Assembly: GCA_965116555.1 (NCBI GenBank)
Contig: OZ220698.1
Coordinates: forward strand, 434,001 to 498,000
DNA from: DAOUJH01 sp965116555
GTDB lineage: Bacteria; Chloroflexota; Dehalococcoidia; Lucifugimonadales; QGNO01
Length of the DNA: 64,000 nt
Reading direction: 5' to 3'
Below, piece by piece: positions 34,659 to 43,004 of the stretch (the first letter of the stretch is position 1; each line of letters begins with the position of its first letter). The notes under the pieces were generated by a model, which searched no databases, was not told the origin of the DNA, and worked only from the letters and a program-made list of their open reading frames with translations. A program made the position numbers and the translations under genes.

Positions 34659-35776
34659 TGCCCAAGTTTAAGATGTATGCCCTACGAGCGAATAATGTTC
34701 TCGATTTATACAGGCAGCGGGATCTCATCGACCTTGACCCTCCATATCAGCGCCTGTCTGTTTGGGACCACGAAAAGCAACGTCGCTTTATCGACTCCGT
34801 GATCAATGGCATTGACACTCCCAAGATCTACTTTCACGAACTCAGTAACAAGAATCCCGGCTTCCCGCAATATCGATTCGCCGTTATAGATGGCAAACAG
34901 CGATTGTTGGCGCTTTGGTCATTTGTCGATAACGAGCTACGCCTTCCTGGCGATTTTCGCTATTTTCAAAGCGACGGCCAGGTGGGTGCCAACCATACTT
35001 ACGACCAATTGCTTAACAGGGCTCCAAACCTCAGAGCGCGATTCGACGATTATGCCATCCCTGTAATTCTAGTACAGGCAGAAACAGAGGAACTAATTGA
35101 GGAACTGTTTTGGCGTCTCAACGTGCAGGTGCCCCTTACAGCTCCAGAAAAAAGAAATGTCTTGGGAGGGCCTTTACCACTATTGATACGAAAAGTCGGA
35201 TTGACCCCATTCTTTAAGGAATCAGTCCGCATTCCCAATAGTCGCTTTCAGCATTATGACCTTGCAGCAAAGTTCTTACGTATATGCCATGCTGACGACT
35301 TTGTCGCTACCAAGAAAGGGAATTTGGATAACTTCGTTCTCACAATGAAGCGGGCGCGGGAAAGAGGAGATGAGGCGGCGTCCCAGGCGGTTCTATCCGC
35401 ATTGGAGAAACGTACAACTGATGAGCTTGAGAAGGCCCACTCTTTCTTTGGTTCTGATAGTCCCCTGCTCTATAGCATGGGCCGGATTGCGCTATACTTC
35501 CAAATCTTCAGATTATGCACGAATGCAGGACAAAATGTCCCGTTCTCACTTCATATGCTGGAGAAATTCAATGCGGACGTGACCCTTGCACGACGCAAAT
35601 CGCAGCGGATGTCTGGTGGATCTGGCGAGACCCTAACCCCTATTCAAGAAGAACTATTGCGCTTCGATCGAGAAAAGCAGAGCACCAATGACGCAAATGC
35701 CCTTCGTAGGCAATACGGGCATTTCTCTCACTACATGTGGGAAGCGTTCGAGGTTCAACTGCCCAAGGCTGAGTAG
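34655..35776 (+). CDS. DUF262 (GmrSD N-terminal / ParB-like) protein
   Basis: A 373-residue DUF262 protein. DPPYQRLSVWD near 29-39 and VIDGKQRLLALWSF near 80-93 are the family's two signature segments; the IDGKQR loop belongs to a ParB/Srx-like fold that hydrolyses nucleotides or DNA. In GmrSD this domain is the regulatory nucleotide-binding half of a modification-dependent nuclease with a DUF1524 HNH half. Here no DUF1524 follows in the same chain, but an HNH protein is encoded next, so a split GmrSD-like pair is possible. It overlaps the FRG gene by four bases. Confidence 0.87.
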   Translation: MMPKFKMYALRANNVLDLYRQRDLIDLDPPYQRLSVWDHEKQRRFIDSVINGIDTPKIYFHELSNKNPGFPQYRFAVIDGKQRLLALWSFVDNELRLPGDFRYFQSDGQVGANHTYDQLLNRAPNLRARFDDYAIPVILVQAETEELIEELFWRLNVQVPLTAPEKRNVLGGPLPLLIRKVGLTPFFKESVRIPNSRFQHYDLAAKFLRICHADDFVATKKGNLDNFVLTMKRARERGDEAASQAVLSALEKRTTDELEKAHSFFGSDSPLLYSMGRIALYFQIFRLCTNAGQNVPFSLHMLEKFNADVTLARRKSQRMSGGSGETLTPIQEELLRFDREKQSTNDANALRRQYGHFSHYMWEAFEVQLPKAE

Positions 35777-35829
35777 AATCCGCACGCCGGGCTGCCATTT
35801 CTAATGCTCGAAGGGAAGGAGGTATCGAT

Positions 35830-36561
35830 TTGAGAAATATTCCATGGAGACGGGATGAGTTGATCGTGACCCTTGACTTTTACTTCAGACATGCTCCTGC
35901 GATACCGGGAAAGACGTCCCAAGCAGTGTTGGCTTTGAGCGCCTTTCTCAACGAGTTGCAAAACGTAATGGGTGGCAAGAGGTCAGACAAGTTTCGCAAC
36001 GCCAATAGCGTCTATATGAAACTCATGAACTTTCGGCGCCTAGACCCAGACTACACGGGAAAGGGCCTCGAACGGGGAGGCAAAGACGAGTCTGTGGTTT
36101 GGGACCTCTACTATTCTAGGAGGGATGAACTCCGGAGGTGCTCCGAAGCAATACGCTCTTTTGTTTCTGCTGAGGTCGTGTTACCCCAGCTTGAGATAAA
36201 CGACTATGAAGGAAACGAGGGCCAGATTCTGACCAGGGTCCACCTATATCGGGAGCGGAATGGCAAGCTTGTCGATCGGAAGAAGAAAATGGCTCTGAAG
36301 CAATTGAACAGACTGGTCTGCGAGATATGCGATTTTGACTTTGAATTGGTTTATGGAGGTAGAGGCCACGGATTTATCGAATGCCATCATACCAAGCCCC
36401 TATCAGGATTGTCGCCAGACGGAGAGACGACGACAATGTCTGACCTGTCCCTGGTCTGTTCTAACTGCCATCGCATGATACATAGGAGTAAACCTTGGTT
36501 CTCCGTGCAGGAACTCAGAGAATTGGTGCATGCAGGTACTGATCAACCAAGCGGTTCTTGA
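35830..36561 (+). CDS. HNH endonuclease (McrA-like)
   Basis: A 243-residue protein with a C-terminal HNH/zinc domain: CEIC at 164-167, FIECHHTKPLS (183-193) and LVCSNCHRMIHR (208-219). The order CxxC...HH...CxxCH...H is that of HNH nucleases such as ScoMcrA. The N-terminal 130 residues look helical and may bind DNA. A TTG start has an AAGGAGGT ribosome binding site, which decides it. It closes the MORC operon and converges with dnaE2. Confidence 0.88.
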   Translation: MRNIPWRRDELIVTLDFYFRHAPAIPGKTSQAVLALSAFLNELQNVMGGKRSDKFRNANSVYMKLMNFRRLDPDYTGKGLERGGKDESVVWDLYYSRRDELRRCSEAIRSFVSAEVVLPQLEINDYEGNEGQILTRVHLYRERNGKLVDRKKKMALKQLNRLVCEICDFDFELVYGGRGHGFIECHHTKPLSGLSPDGETTTMSDLSLVCSNCHRMIHRSKPWFSVQELRELVHAGTDQPSGS

Positions 36562-36637
36562 TTACTTGCCGGAAAGCAGTGCCCACCTCGGCCAGGCGCG
36601 ATTATCAAGGCGGCTAGGCCTCTCGCCGCAACTTGGC

Positions 36638-39600
36638 TCAGTGCCAGTCGTGCGATGGTGGCATGGAGACGCCCGAAGGTATAGCGCGCAGGTTCGTAGC
36701 TATCACGTTCGTAGTGCCATCCCACCGTGACACCCGTCCCATCACCTCCACCACCTGGCTGCCCATCTCCCTACGCCGCCTGGCGAACAGGTCGCGCCAG
36801 ACGATGACCTGCACGTCGCCCGTCTCGTCCTCGATGGTCATAAACACCGTGCCGTCCCTCCCGCGCGGGTGCTGCCTCGCCACCGGCCATCCTGCGACCG
36901 TGACACGCTCTCCATCGCCACGCCGTTCCACATCGACCGCTGGGAGTACGTTGGCACCAAGACCTGGCCTGACGAACTCCATCATGTGACCCTTGGGATA
37001 TATACCCATCACCTGGTACTCTCCCGCCATCTTCTCGCGGTCCGTGAAGTCCGCCAGCCGGGGCACGCTGTCCTCCAGCGAGACGGGCAGCGCCGCCTGG
37101 CCGTTCCGCGAGGGCTGCGAATATAGCCCTGCCTCCCATAGCGCCTCCCTGCGGTTCTTGGTGACCCCGTCGAAGGCCCCGGCCATCACCAGCGAGAGCA
37201 CGGCCTGAGGCTTCAATCCGGTACGCCGCACCAGGTCTCCCGCCGTAACGTAGGGGCCGTGCCGCTCCCTCTCCTTCACCATAAGCCTCGCCGACTCCTC
37301 ACCAACGTCCCTGATGAACTGCAGACCGAGCCTCAGCAAGCCGTCCTCGGGAGTGCATACGGACTGGCTCCTGTTCACACAGGGGTTGAGGAAGGGCACT
37401 CCGAAACGCCTAGCGTCCTGCTTCAGCGTCTCCACCGGATAGAACCCCATGGGCTGGTTGTTCATCAGCGATACGAAGAACTCCAGCGGGTAATACCTCT
37501 TGAGCCAGGCTGCCTGGTAAGCGGTGACGGCGAAGGCGTGGGAGTGGGACTCGGGGAACATGTAGTGGCCGTTGATCTTGCCAAATATCTTCCCTGCCGT
37601 CTCCTCCGGCACGCCGTTCCTCCTTGCTCCCTCCATAAACCTCTCACGGTGCATGGTGATGAGGCGTTCGTTGTTGGGCCTTGAGAAGGCGCGGCGCACC
37701 TCGTCGGCCTCAGCCGCGCTCATGCCGGCCACGTCCTCAATGAGCTGGACGACCTGCTCCTGCCAGACGATGATCCCGTAGCCCCGTTCCAGGGCCCGCC
37801 TCTCCAACGGGTAGTCGTATTCCCACTCCGCACCGTGCCTGTACCGTTCCACGAACTGTGACACGGCGCTGCCCTGCACCCCGACGCCTGGCCGTATGAG
37901 GGCAACCTGGTAGGCGAGGTCTAGGAGATTGCGAGACCTCAGTCTCTGTCCCATCTTCAGCTGCGCCGGGGACTGGAGCAGGAAGATACCCTTCGACATA
38001 CCCGCGTTGATCATGTCGTATACGTTGGCGTCCTCAGGGTCTATCCTGCTTATATCCGGTCTTATACCCTCCCTGGCCTCCACCAGGTCGAGGGCCTCCT
38101 CTATCTGGTCGAGCACTGGCAACGAGAGGATATCTATCTTGGCGAACCCGGCGTCGGCCACGCTGTCCTTGTTCCAGTCCATGATGTAGCGTCCCTCCAT
38201 AGCACATTCCCTCATCGGAACCATCTCCGGTATAGGGGAACTGCTCAGCACCATGCCTCCCACGTGCTGGCCCAGTCCCCTGGGAGCATCCATCAGTTGA
38301 GGGGCAAGATAAAGCAGATCCCGCCAGCCCGGAGCATCCACCCTGTCCCTGAACTCCGGCAGCTGGATCATCTCCTCACGCAAGTCTGCTGCGTTGTGGG
38401 AGTGGAGCTGCTTGGAGAGCAGGGAGAGATTCTCCTGGGGAAGACCCAGTGCCTTGCCCAGGTCCTGGACGGTGCCCTTTGCCTTATATGTGGTGATAGC
38501 CCCGGTGAGCACGGCGTACTCTGGCCCGAAGTGGAGGTGCACCCTCTCGATAAGCTCGTCCCTCAGCCCCCTAGGGAAGTCGAGGTCGATGTCGGGGAGC
38601 GTGGTCATCTCCTCCGAGATAAACCGCTCCAGGGTGAGGTCCCACCTCAAGGGATCGACGTGGCTTATCCCTATGAGGTATCCCACCAGTAGCGCCACCG
38701 AGGAGCCGCGCCCCCTTCCCGGGGGCCTCTCCTCAATGGGCGTCTCGGGGCCGACCAGTCCCCGCTCCTCCATGATCCGCTGAGCCAGTAGCGCGATCTC
38801 CCTGTAAAGGAGGAGGAACCCCGCCAGTTTGAGACGCTCGATGAGCCGGAACTCCTCCTGCAGACGTTCCTCCACGCGCTGGGGCACCGAGCCGTATCGC
38901 CGCGCCGCCGCCTCGTAGCAGAGACGCTGAAGGTAGCTCTCCGCCGTGTACCCCTCAGGGACGGCGGGATCGGGTAGGGTATAGCCCAGGTCCCTGCTCA
39001 GGTCGAAGGTACACCTCTCCGCGATGCGGATGGTGTTGCTCACGGCCTCGGGGCACTCCCTGAACAACTGCTCCATCTCTTCAGAAGACTTCAGGTGGAG
39101 GTGATGATTGGGACGGAGGTGCGGCAGGGCCCGGTCTATGGTGGTGTTGAGCCTTGCCGCGACCAGGGCGTTCTGCAGCCTGTAGCGCTCCGGTGCGTGG
39201 TAGTGCACATCGTTGCTGGCTACCACCGGCATACCCATATCCCTAGCGATTCGTACCAGCGCCCTGTTGCGGTCGGCGTCGCCCTGCAGGAGGTTACGGT
39301 TGAGCTCGACGTACACCGAGCCTGTGCTGTACCACTCCAGGTACCCCTTCAGGAGCGCCTCCGCCTCAGCTACGCGTCCGTCCATAGCTAGGCGAGATAA
39401 CGTGCCATCTCGGCCACCAGCGAGTAGGGTGACGCCCTCGGCATGGATGGGCAGATATGAGGGGTCGAGCCGCGGCTCCCTGCGGTCGGCGGCGTTGGCG
39501 ATGGTGAAGAGGCGGGAGATATTGGAGTAACCCACTCGCGTCTCTGCCAGCAGCGTCAGTCGCGATTCGTCGGTCAGGGTCAACTCGCCGCCCGTGATCG

Positions 39601-39787
39601 GTTGTATGTCCAAGCTGTTGGCCAGCCTGGCGAACTCCAGCGCGCCGCAGAGGTTGGTGTCGGTCAGTGCCAGGGCTGGGTAGCCGTGCTCCCTGGCTTG
39701 CGCCAACAGCTCGTGGGTGTGGGACGCCCCAACCCCGAAGGAGTAGAAGCTCTTGGCGTGGAGCTCTACGTAGCCAACCATGATCAA
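36638..39787 (-). CDS. dnaE2: Error-prone DNA polymerase III alpha subunit DnaE2
   Basis: A 1049-residue C-family polymerase of DnaE2 length. It has an N-terminal PHP domain (YVELHAKSFYSFGVGASH), the palm-domain motif PDIDLDFPRG with the catalytic Asp pair, the helix-hairpin-helix region GDLVRRTGLKPQA, and a C-terminal OB fold (VTVAGWPVA...GTVFMTIEDETG). DnaE2 performs translesion synthesis as part of the SOS-induced ImuB-DnaE2 mutasome. It overlaps imuB by four bases and is second in the operon. An imuA gene is not present. GC-rich composition like the host rather than like the neighbouring restriction operon. Confidence 0.95.
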   Translation of the reverse strand: MIMVGYVELHAKSFYSFGVGASHTHELLAQAREHGYPALALTDTNLCGALEFARLANSLDIQPITGGELTLTDESRLTLLAETRVGYSNISRLFTIANAADRREPRLDPSYLPIHAEGVTLLAGGRDGTLSRLAMDGRVAEAEALLKGYLEWYSTGSVYVELNRNLLQGDADRNRALVRIARDMGMPVVASNDVHYHAPERYRLQNALVAARLNTTIDRALPHLRPNHHLHLKSSEEMEQLFRECPEAVSNTIRIAERCTFDLSRDLGYTLPDPAVPEGYTAESYLQRLCYEAAARRYGSVPQRVEERLQEEFRLIERLKLAGFLLLYREIALLAQRIMEERGLVGPETPIEERPPGRGRGSSVALLVGYLIGISHVDPLRWDLTLERFISEEMTTLPDIDLDFPRGLRDELIERVHLHFGPEYAVLTGAITTYKAKGTVQDLGKALGLPQENLSLLSKQLHSHNAADLREEMIQLPEFRDRVDAPGWRDLLYLAPQLMDAPRGLGQHVGGMVLSSSPIPEMVPMRECAMEGRYIMDWNKDSVADAGFAKIDILSLPVLDQIEEALDLVEAREGIRPDISRIDPEDANVYDMINAGMSKGIFLLQSPAQLKMGQRLRSRNLLDLAYQVALIRPGVGVQGSAVSQFVERYRHGAEWEYDYPLERRALERGYGIIVWQEQVVQLIEDVAGMSAAEADEVRRAFSRPNNERLITMHRERFMEGARRNGVPEETAGKIFGKINGHYMFPESHSHAFAVTAYQAAWLKRYYPLEFFVSLMNNQPMGFYPVETLKQDARRFGVPFLNPCVNRSQSVCTPEDGLLRLGLQFIRDVGEESARLMVKERERHGPYVTAGDLVRRTGLKPQAVLSLVMAGAFDGVTKNRREALWEAGLYSQPSRNGQAALPVSLEDSVPRLADFTDREKMAGEYQVMGIYPKGHMMEFVRPGLGANVLPAVDVERRGDGERVTVAGWPVARQHPRGRDGTVFMTIEDETGDVQVIVWRDLFARRRREMGSQVVEVMGRVSRWDGTTNVIATNLRAIPSGVSMPPSHDWH

Positions 39788-41235
39788 GCACTCTGACGGT
39801 ACCAGCGTTCACCCCGCCGGTCGTGGAACAGGGTCAATAACCTGCCTTCGCCCAGGTCGATCCGGTAGTAGGAGCGCGTGACCGGCCGGGGAAGCCACCA
39901 CAGGTCGAAGGTCCATCTGTCGTCTATCCGCTCCACCCGCTGCCAGCGTCGGTTGACCCGCACCGACTCCGGCTCACCATCTGGACCCTCCCGCACCTCG
40001 ACGGGTCTGGGCCCGTTCAGTGTCCTGATGGCGTCCTTTCCCGAGGGGTCTATGGGAACCTGTAATGCCCGCATCTCCGGCGCGGGGTGCCAGGGCGCCA
40101 CATCGGCGACCCTGTACAGTGCGTGTCTTCCTCCCATCAATCCCTGCAGCCTCCGGTCCGTTTCCACCAATTGCCTGTGTCTGTCGTCGTGCGCATACCT
40201 CAGGAGACCCATCTGCGTCCCGGACTCTCCGGTGAAGCCAGACAGGGTGAGAGTCACGTCCTCAACGGGATTGCTGGGGTGATCTATCTCCAATTTGCTC
40301 CGTACGGCAAAGGAGGCCCTCTCCCAGCTACCCATGGGCTGCTTGAACCTGACGCCCTTCTCCCACGACGGCCAGCCGGATGCCTCGCAGAGGATGTCGG
40401 CCACGCCTGCGTACCGTCCCCGCACATCAGGGCGGGAGTAGGCCCTCTTCAGTAGAGAGTCCACTGCGACGAAGAGGGCGTCCATCGAGGAGGTGTGGAA
40501 GGGCAGGGATGTGTGCTCGACCACCGACTCCTCAAACGCAAGGGGAACGACGTAGCTGTCGCCAAGGCTGTTGCACAGCAGCGATGCCCGCTGACCTTCA
40601 ACCCCGAACCGGTCTGTGAGCATGTATCGGCTCATGGAGGCAACTGCGCCCATGGTGTGCAGGCCGAAGCGGTGCAGATCTATCTTCAACTGCTCCGAGA
40701 GGGGCAGCAGGTCGATCGAGTGGGGTGCCAGGAACGATGCCACGTCTTCAGGGACCCTGAACGCTCCATGCGCGCCGCAGGTCCAGGCAGCGACGAAGGC
40801 GGGGAACTTGGCGTCGGCGACTCCGACGCGGGGACTCAGATAGGAGGGAGCAGCGTTGAGTAGGGCGGAGACAACCCGCGCCTCTCCCAGATACAGACTC
40901 TCGAGACCGTCGATGCGCACGTAGGCAGTGCCCAGATCCGTCCCCTCAACCCGGTCGCTGACTCCCTGTAGGGCGGAGAGCATCTGGCCGAAGATGCGGC
41001 GGTAGTACGGCTCGTCAGCCTCCAGCACAACGGCGTTCCTGCGTTGCGAAACCGCTTGTTCCAGCGTCATGCCGGCCCTCACTCCGGAGGTATTGGGGAA
41101 TTGGTCGACGACGAGGGGCCTCGTCCCCGAAGTTCCCCGGTCTATGATCACCACGGGCATATCCTTGAGGTGGGGATGCCGGTACATCTCCACCTTCGCC
41201 CGTAGGTGCGTCACAAGAACGCAGGCGACTCTCAT
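39784..41235 (-). CDS. imuB: ImuB, catalytically dead Y-family polymerase homologue
   Basis: A 483-residue Y-family protein. Where active enzymes have the first metal-binding Asp (as in HVDMD) this one reads ACVLVTHLRAKVEM, and the Asp-Glu pair is changed in YVRIDGLESLY, so it should not polymerise DNA. That is the hallmark of ImuB, which links DnaE2 to the beta clamp. The C-terminal 130 residues match the ImuB extension. It is first in the operon, behind a promoter with a LexA-type box and a leader hairpin that may hide its ribosome binding site. Confidence 0.93.
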   Translation of the reverse strand: MRVACVLVTHLRAKVEMYRHPHLKDMPVVIIDRGTSGTRPLVVDQFPNTSGVRAGMTLEQAVSQRRNAVVLEADEPYYRRIFGQMLSALQGVSDRVEGTDLGTAYVRIDGLESLYLGEARVVSALLNAAPSYLSPRVGVADAKFPAFVAAWTCGAHGAFRVPEDVASFLAPHSIDLLPLSEQLKIDLHRFGLHTMGAVASMSRYMLTDRFGVEGQRASLLCNSLGDSYVVPLAFEESVVEHTSLPFHTSSMDALFVAVDSLLKRAYSRPDVRGRYAGVADILCEASGWPSWEKGVRFKQPMGSWERASFAVRSKLEIDHPSNPVEDVTLTLSGFTGESGTQMGLLRYAHDDRHRQLVETDRRLQGLMGGRHALYRVADVAPWHPAPEMRALQVPIDPSGKDAIRTLNGPRPVEVREGPDGEPESVRVNRRWQRVERIDDRWTFDLWWLPRPVTRSYYRIDLGEGRLLTLFHDRRGERWYRQSA

Positions 41236-41244
41236 GGACTATCC

Positions 41245-41279
41245 CTCCCGTCCATTAGCGTTGAGTGTATGGACGGGAG
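41245..41279 (-). promoter_or_regulatory. Leader hairpin covering the imuB ribosome binding site
   Basis: In the imuB mRNA, CTCCCGTCCAT (41279-41269) pairs perfectly with ATGGACGGGAG (41255-41245) over a 13-base loop. The 3' arm includes the start of GGGAGGGA, the imuB ribosome binding site, so the stem could limit translation initiation (inference). Confidence 0.55.
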
Positions 41280-41309
41280 ATAATATAGAACACCCGTTCT
41301 GTGTGTCAA
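41280..41309 (-). promoter_or_regulatory. imuB-dnaE2 promoter with embedded LexA/DinR-type SOS box
   Basis: On the minus strand TTGACA (41309-41304) and TATTAT (41285-41280) are 18 bases apart. Inside the spacer lies the perfect palindrome GAAC-GGGT-GTTC (41299-41288). This matches the Gram-positive-type SOS box GAACN4GTTC, so LexA bound here would block polymerase. Confidence 0.8.
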
Positions 41310-41427
41310 GCTCTTTTCGACAGGGACCCAAGTCTCAGTATGTACTGTGCTACTAGCCGTGGCTTTGGTGAAACCCACTCTTGATGCGTTTGACACCCCT
41401 ATTTAGCCTTGATAGGGTGCGCTCGGA

Positions 41428-41538
41428 CTCCGTCTCAAAGTCCTACTCAGTTTCCGTGGAGGAACGGGTTTATGGCTTCCCATGCCCGCGCCCTCTAAGC
41501 GGCTCACGAAAACTGGGGAAGGCGACTTTGAGACGGAG
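41428..41538. repeat. Long inverted repeat upstream of the coiled-coil/S26 gene
   Basis: CTCCGTCTCAAAGTC at 41428-41442 is the exact complement of GACTTTGAGACGGAG at 41524-41538. Inside, CAGTTTCCGTG and CACGAAAACTG pair with one mismatch. The whole could fold to a long stem-loop in the leader of the gene at 41571, or be a transcription end or small RNA. A TTGACA at 41390 has only a weak -10 (TAGGGT at 41413). Confidence 0.6.
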
Positions 41539-41570
41539 AAGCCAGAACCTTTGCCGCTGGAGGGCTTTTC

Positions 41571-42875
41571 ATGTTCTTTTTGCATAGACGCATCATCAAT
41601 ATTGTAGTTGGCGCAGGACTTATGGCCTTCGTCGCCCTAGCTGGCTATCTCTATACAGAGTTAGCCCAGCGCAGCACTGACCTGGCGGAAACCACAGCAA
41701 CTCTCGCAGATACCGGGCTCGTGCTTCAGGAGACCGATCAATCACTAGCCGCACAGGTGGCTCAGAACGCTGTCTTGCAGCAGGCAAACGACGGACTTTA
41801 TGACGCCATCGACAAATGGCAAGCGGCTCTTGCGGACAAGGAGTCGGAGTTGACGGCGACAAACACCGAGCTTGCACAAACGGAGTCGGAGTTGACGACG
41901 ACGAACACTGAGCTTGCACAAACGGAGTCGGAACTGGCCGACAGTCGCCGCAGTTTTGATGAACTAGGTTCGCAACATCGAACCCTTCAAGGTCAGTACG
42001 AGTCTCTGCAGGCCACCGAATCTGCCCTTCGGCGGGACTACAATGCGCTGAAAGAATTATCCGGAGACATGGAATGGCTCCAGGGCAGGGTGGAGGCACT
42101 GCAGGAGGAGATTGCGGAGCTTGAGGTAAAGCGTCGGCCTCTCATCCTCGCGAGCGACAGGGGCGGATTCCTCTGCACGGGAAGCATGGAACCGAAGATT
42201 ACCTGCCTCGACGAGGTAACGTGGTTGGAGAACCCCAAGCCGGAGGACATTGTGGTCGGCTCAGTCATATCCTTCTATCCCGATTGCTCGACGGAGGAGG
42301 TTGTTGAAGACGCGGCTGGAACGGCACACAGGGTCATGGACATCAAGGTGGAGAACAGCGTCTATTCCTACTGGCCGAAGGGGGACAACAACAGGGAGGC
42401 AGATGGTTGCTGGGTGCCATTCGAGAATGTCCAGGGGTACGTCATCGAAATACACAAGGGCGTCCAGCCTGAGAATGCGACACTACGCGGCCTCGTCAAC
42501 CGCGCCCATGAAAAGGAAGATGAGGCATGGACGGCGTTGGAGGCCTCCACTGAGAGGCTGGAAGAGCTTGAGGCGGAGTATCTTGCCGTAATAGAGCGGT
42601 ACTGCGGCGCAGGGGTTAAGCCCGGGGACTGCACACTCCCATCTCCTGAGTACGAAATAGCAGATAGGGTCTATCGTCGTTATGATTCCGCCTTCCGAGC
42701 TTATGAAGCGGCATTCAAGGAATGGGAGAATGCCAGCGAGTACGCCCAATGCTGGCACGACGCCGCGTTGAATGCGCTGTACTATAACGATGGGACACCA
42801 CCACTCTTCTCTCCGTTTTGCATCACGTCGCCGCCGCCGGTGCCGCCGCCGCCTACGATAGTTCCATTACTATGA
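41571..42875 (+). CDS. Membrane-anchored coiled-coil protein with S26 signal-peptidase-like domain
   Basis: The 434-residue protein has a membrane helix at about 8-28 with few residues before it, a coiled coil of about 150 residues (30-188), then a signal peptidase I-like domain. Here TGSMEP places the nucleophile Ser205 and AHRV places His253, with GDNN (271-274) and WVPFENVQGYVIEI following. That is the Ser-His dyad type of archaeal and ER peptidases, not Ser-Lys. A second helical segment (300-350) and a Pro-rich tail end the chain. The coiled coil contains a 14-residue tandem repeat. I know no described protein of this architecture. With the two genes downstream it forms an apparent operon of membrane-linked proteins. 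Confidence 0.75.
   Translation: MFFLHRRIINIVVGAGLMAFVALAGYLYTELAQRSTDLAETTATLADTGLVLQETDQSLAAQVAQNAVLQQANDGLYDAIDKWQAALADKESELTATNTELAQTESELTTTNTELAQTESELADSRRSFDELGSQHRTLQGQYESLQATESALRRDYNALKELSGDMEWLQGRVEALQEEIAELEVKRRPLILASDRGGFLCTGSMEPKITCLDEVTWLENPKPEDIVVGSVISFYPDCSTEEVVEDAAGTAHRVMDIKVENSVYSYWPKGDNNREADGCWVPFENVQGYVIEIHKGVQPENATLRGLVNRAHEKEDEAWTALEASTERLEELEAEYLAVIERYCGAGVKPGDCTLPSPEYEIADRVYRRYDSAFRAYEAAFKEWENASEYAQCWHDAALNALYYNDGTPPLFSPFCITSPPPVPPPPTIVPLL
41841..41933 (+). repeat. 42-bp tandem repeat in the coiled coil
   Basis: GAGTCGGAGTTGACG...GCACAAACG recurs at 41841, 41883 and (partly) 41925, with a 42-base period and few mismatches. It encodes a 14-residue unit (ESELT-TNTELAQT) and looks like a recent expansion that lengthened the coiled coil without a frameshift. 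Confidence 0.85.
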
Positions 42876-42899
42876 GACTTTTGGAAAGGAGAGTAGCAA

Positions 42900-43004
42900 A
42901 TGGTATCTGTACCAAATGAAGAACAACTACGCCTCATAGACGAGAACATAGAGCGTTGGCGTAAAGCCGGATTGCCAGAAGAACATATAGGTAGGAGCAA
43001 GTGA
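42900..43004 (+). CDS. 34-residue small protein
   Basis: ATG at 42900 follows AAAGGAGAG with ideal spacing and opens a 34-codon ORF: acidic at the start (NEEQLRLIDENIERW), basic at the end. It lies 24 bases after the S26-fusion gene, and its stop overlaps the GTG of the next gene. The strong ribosome binding site and overlap argue for a real product; function unknown. Confidence 0.6.
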   Translation: MVSVPNEEQLRLIDENIERWRKAGLPEEHIGRSK

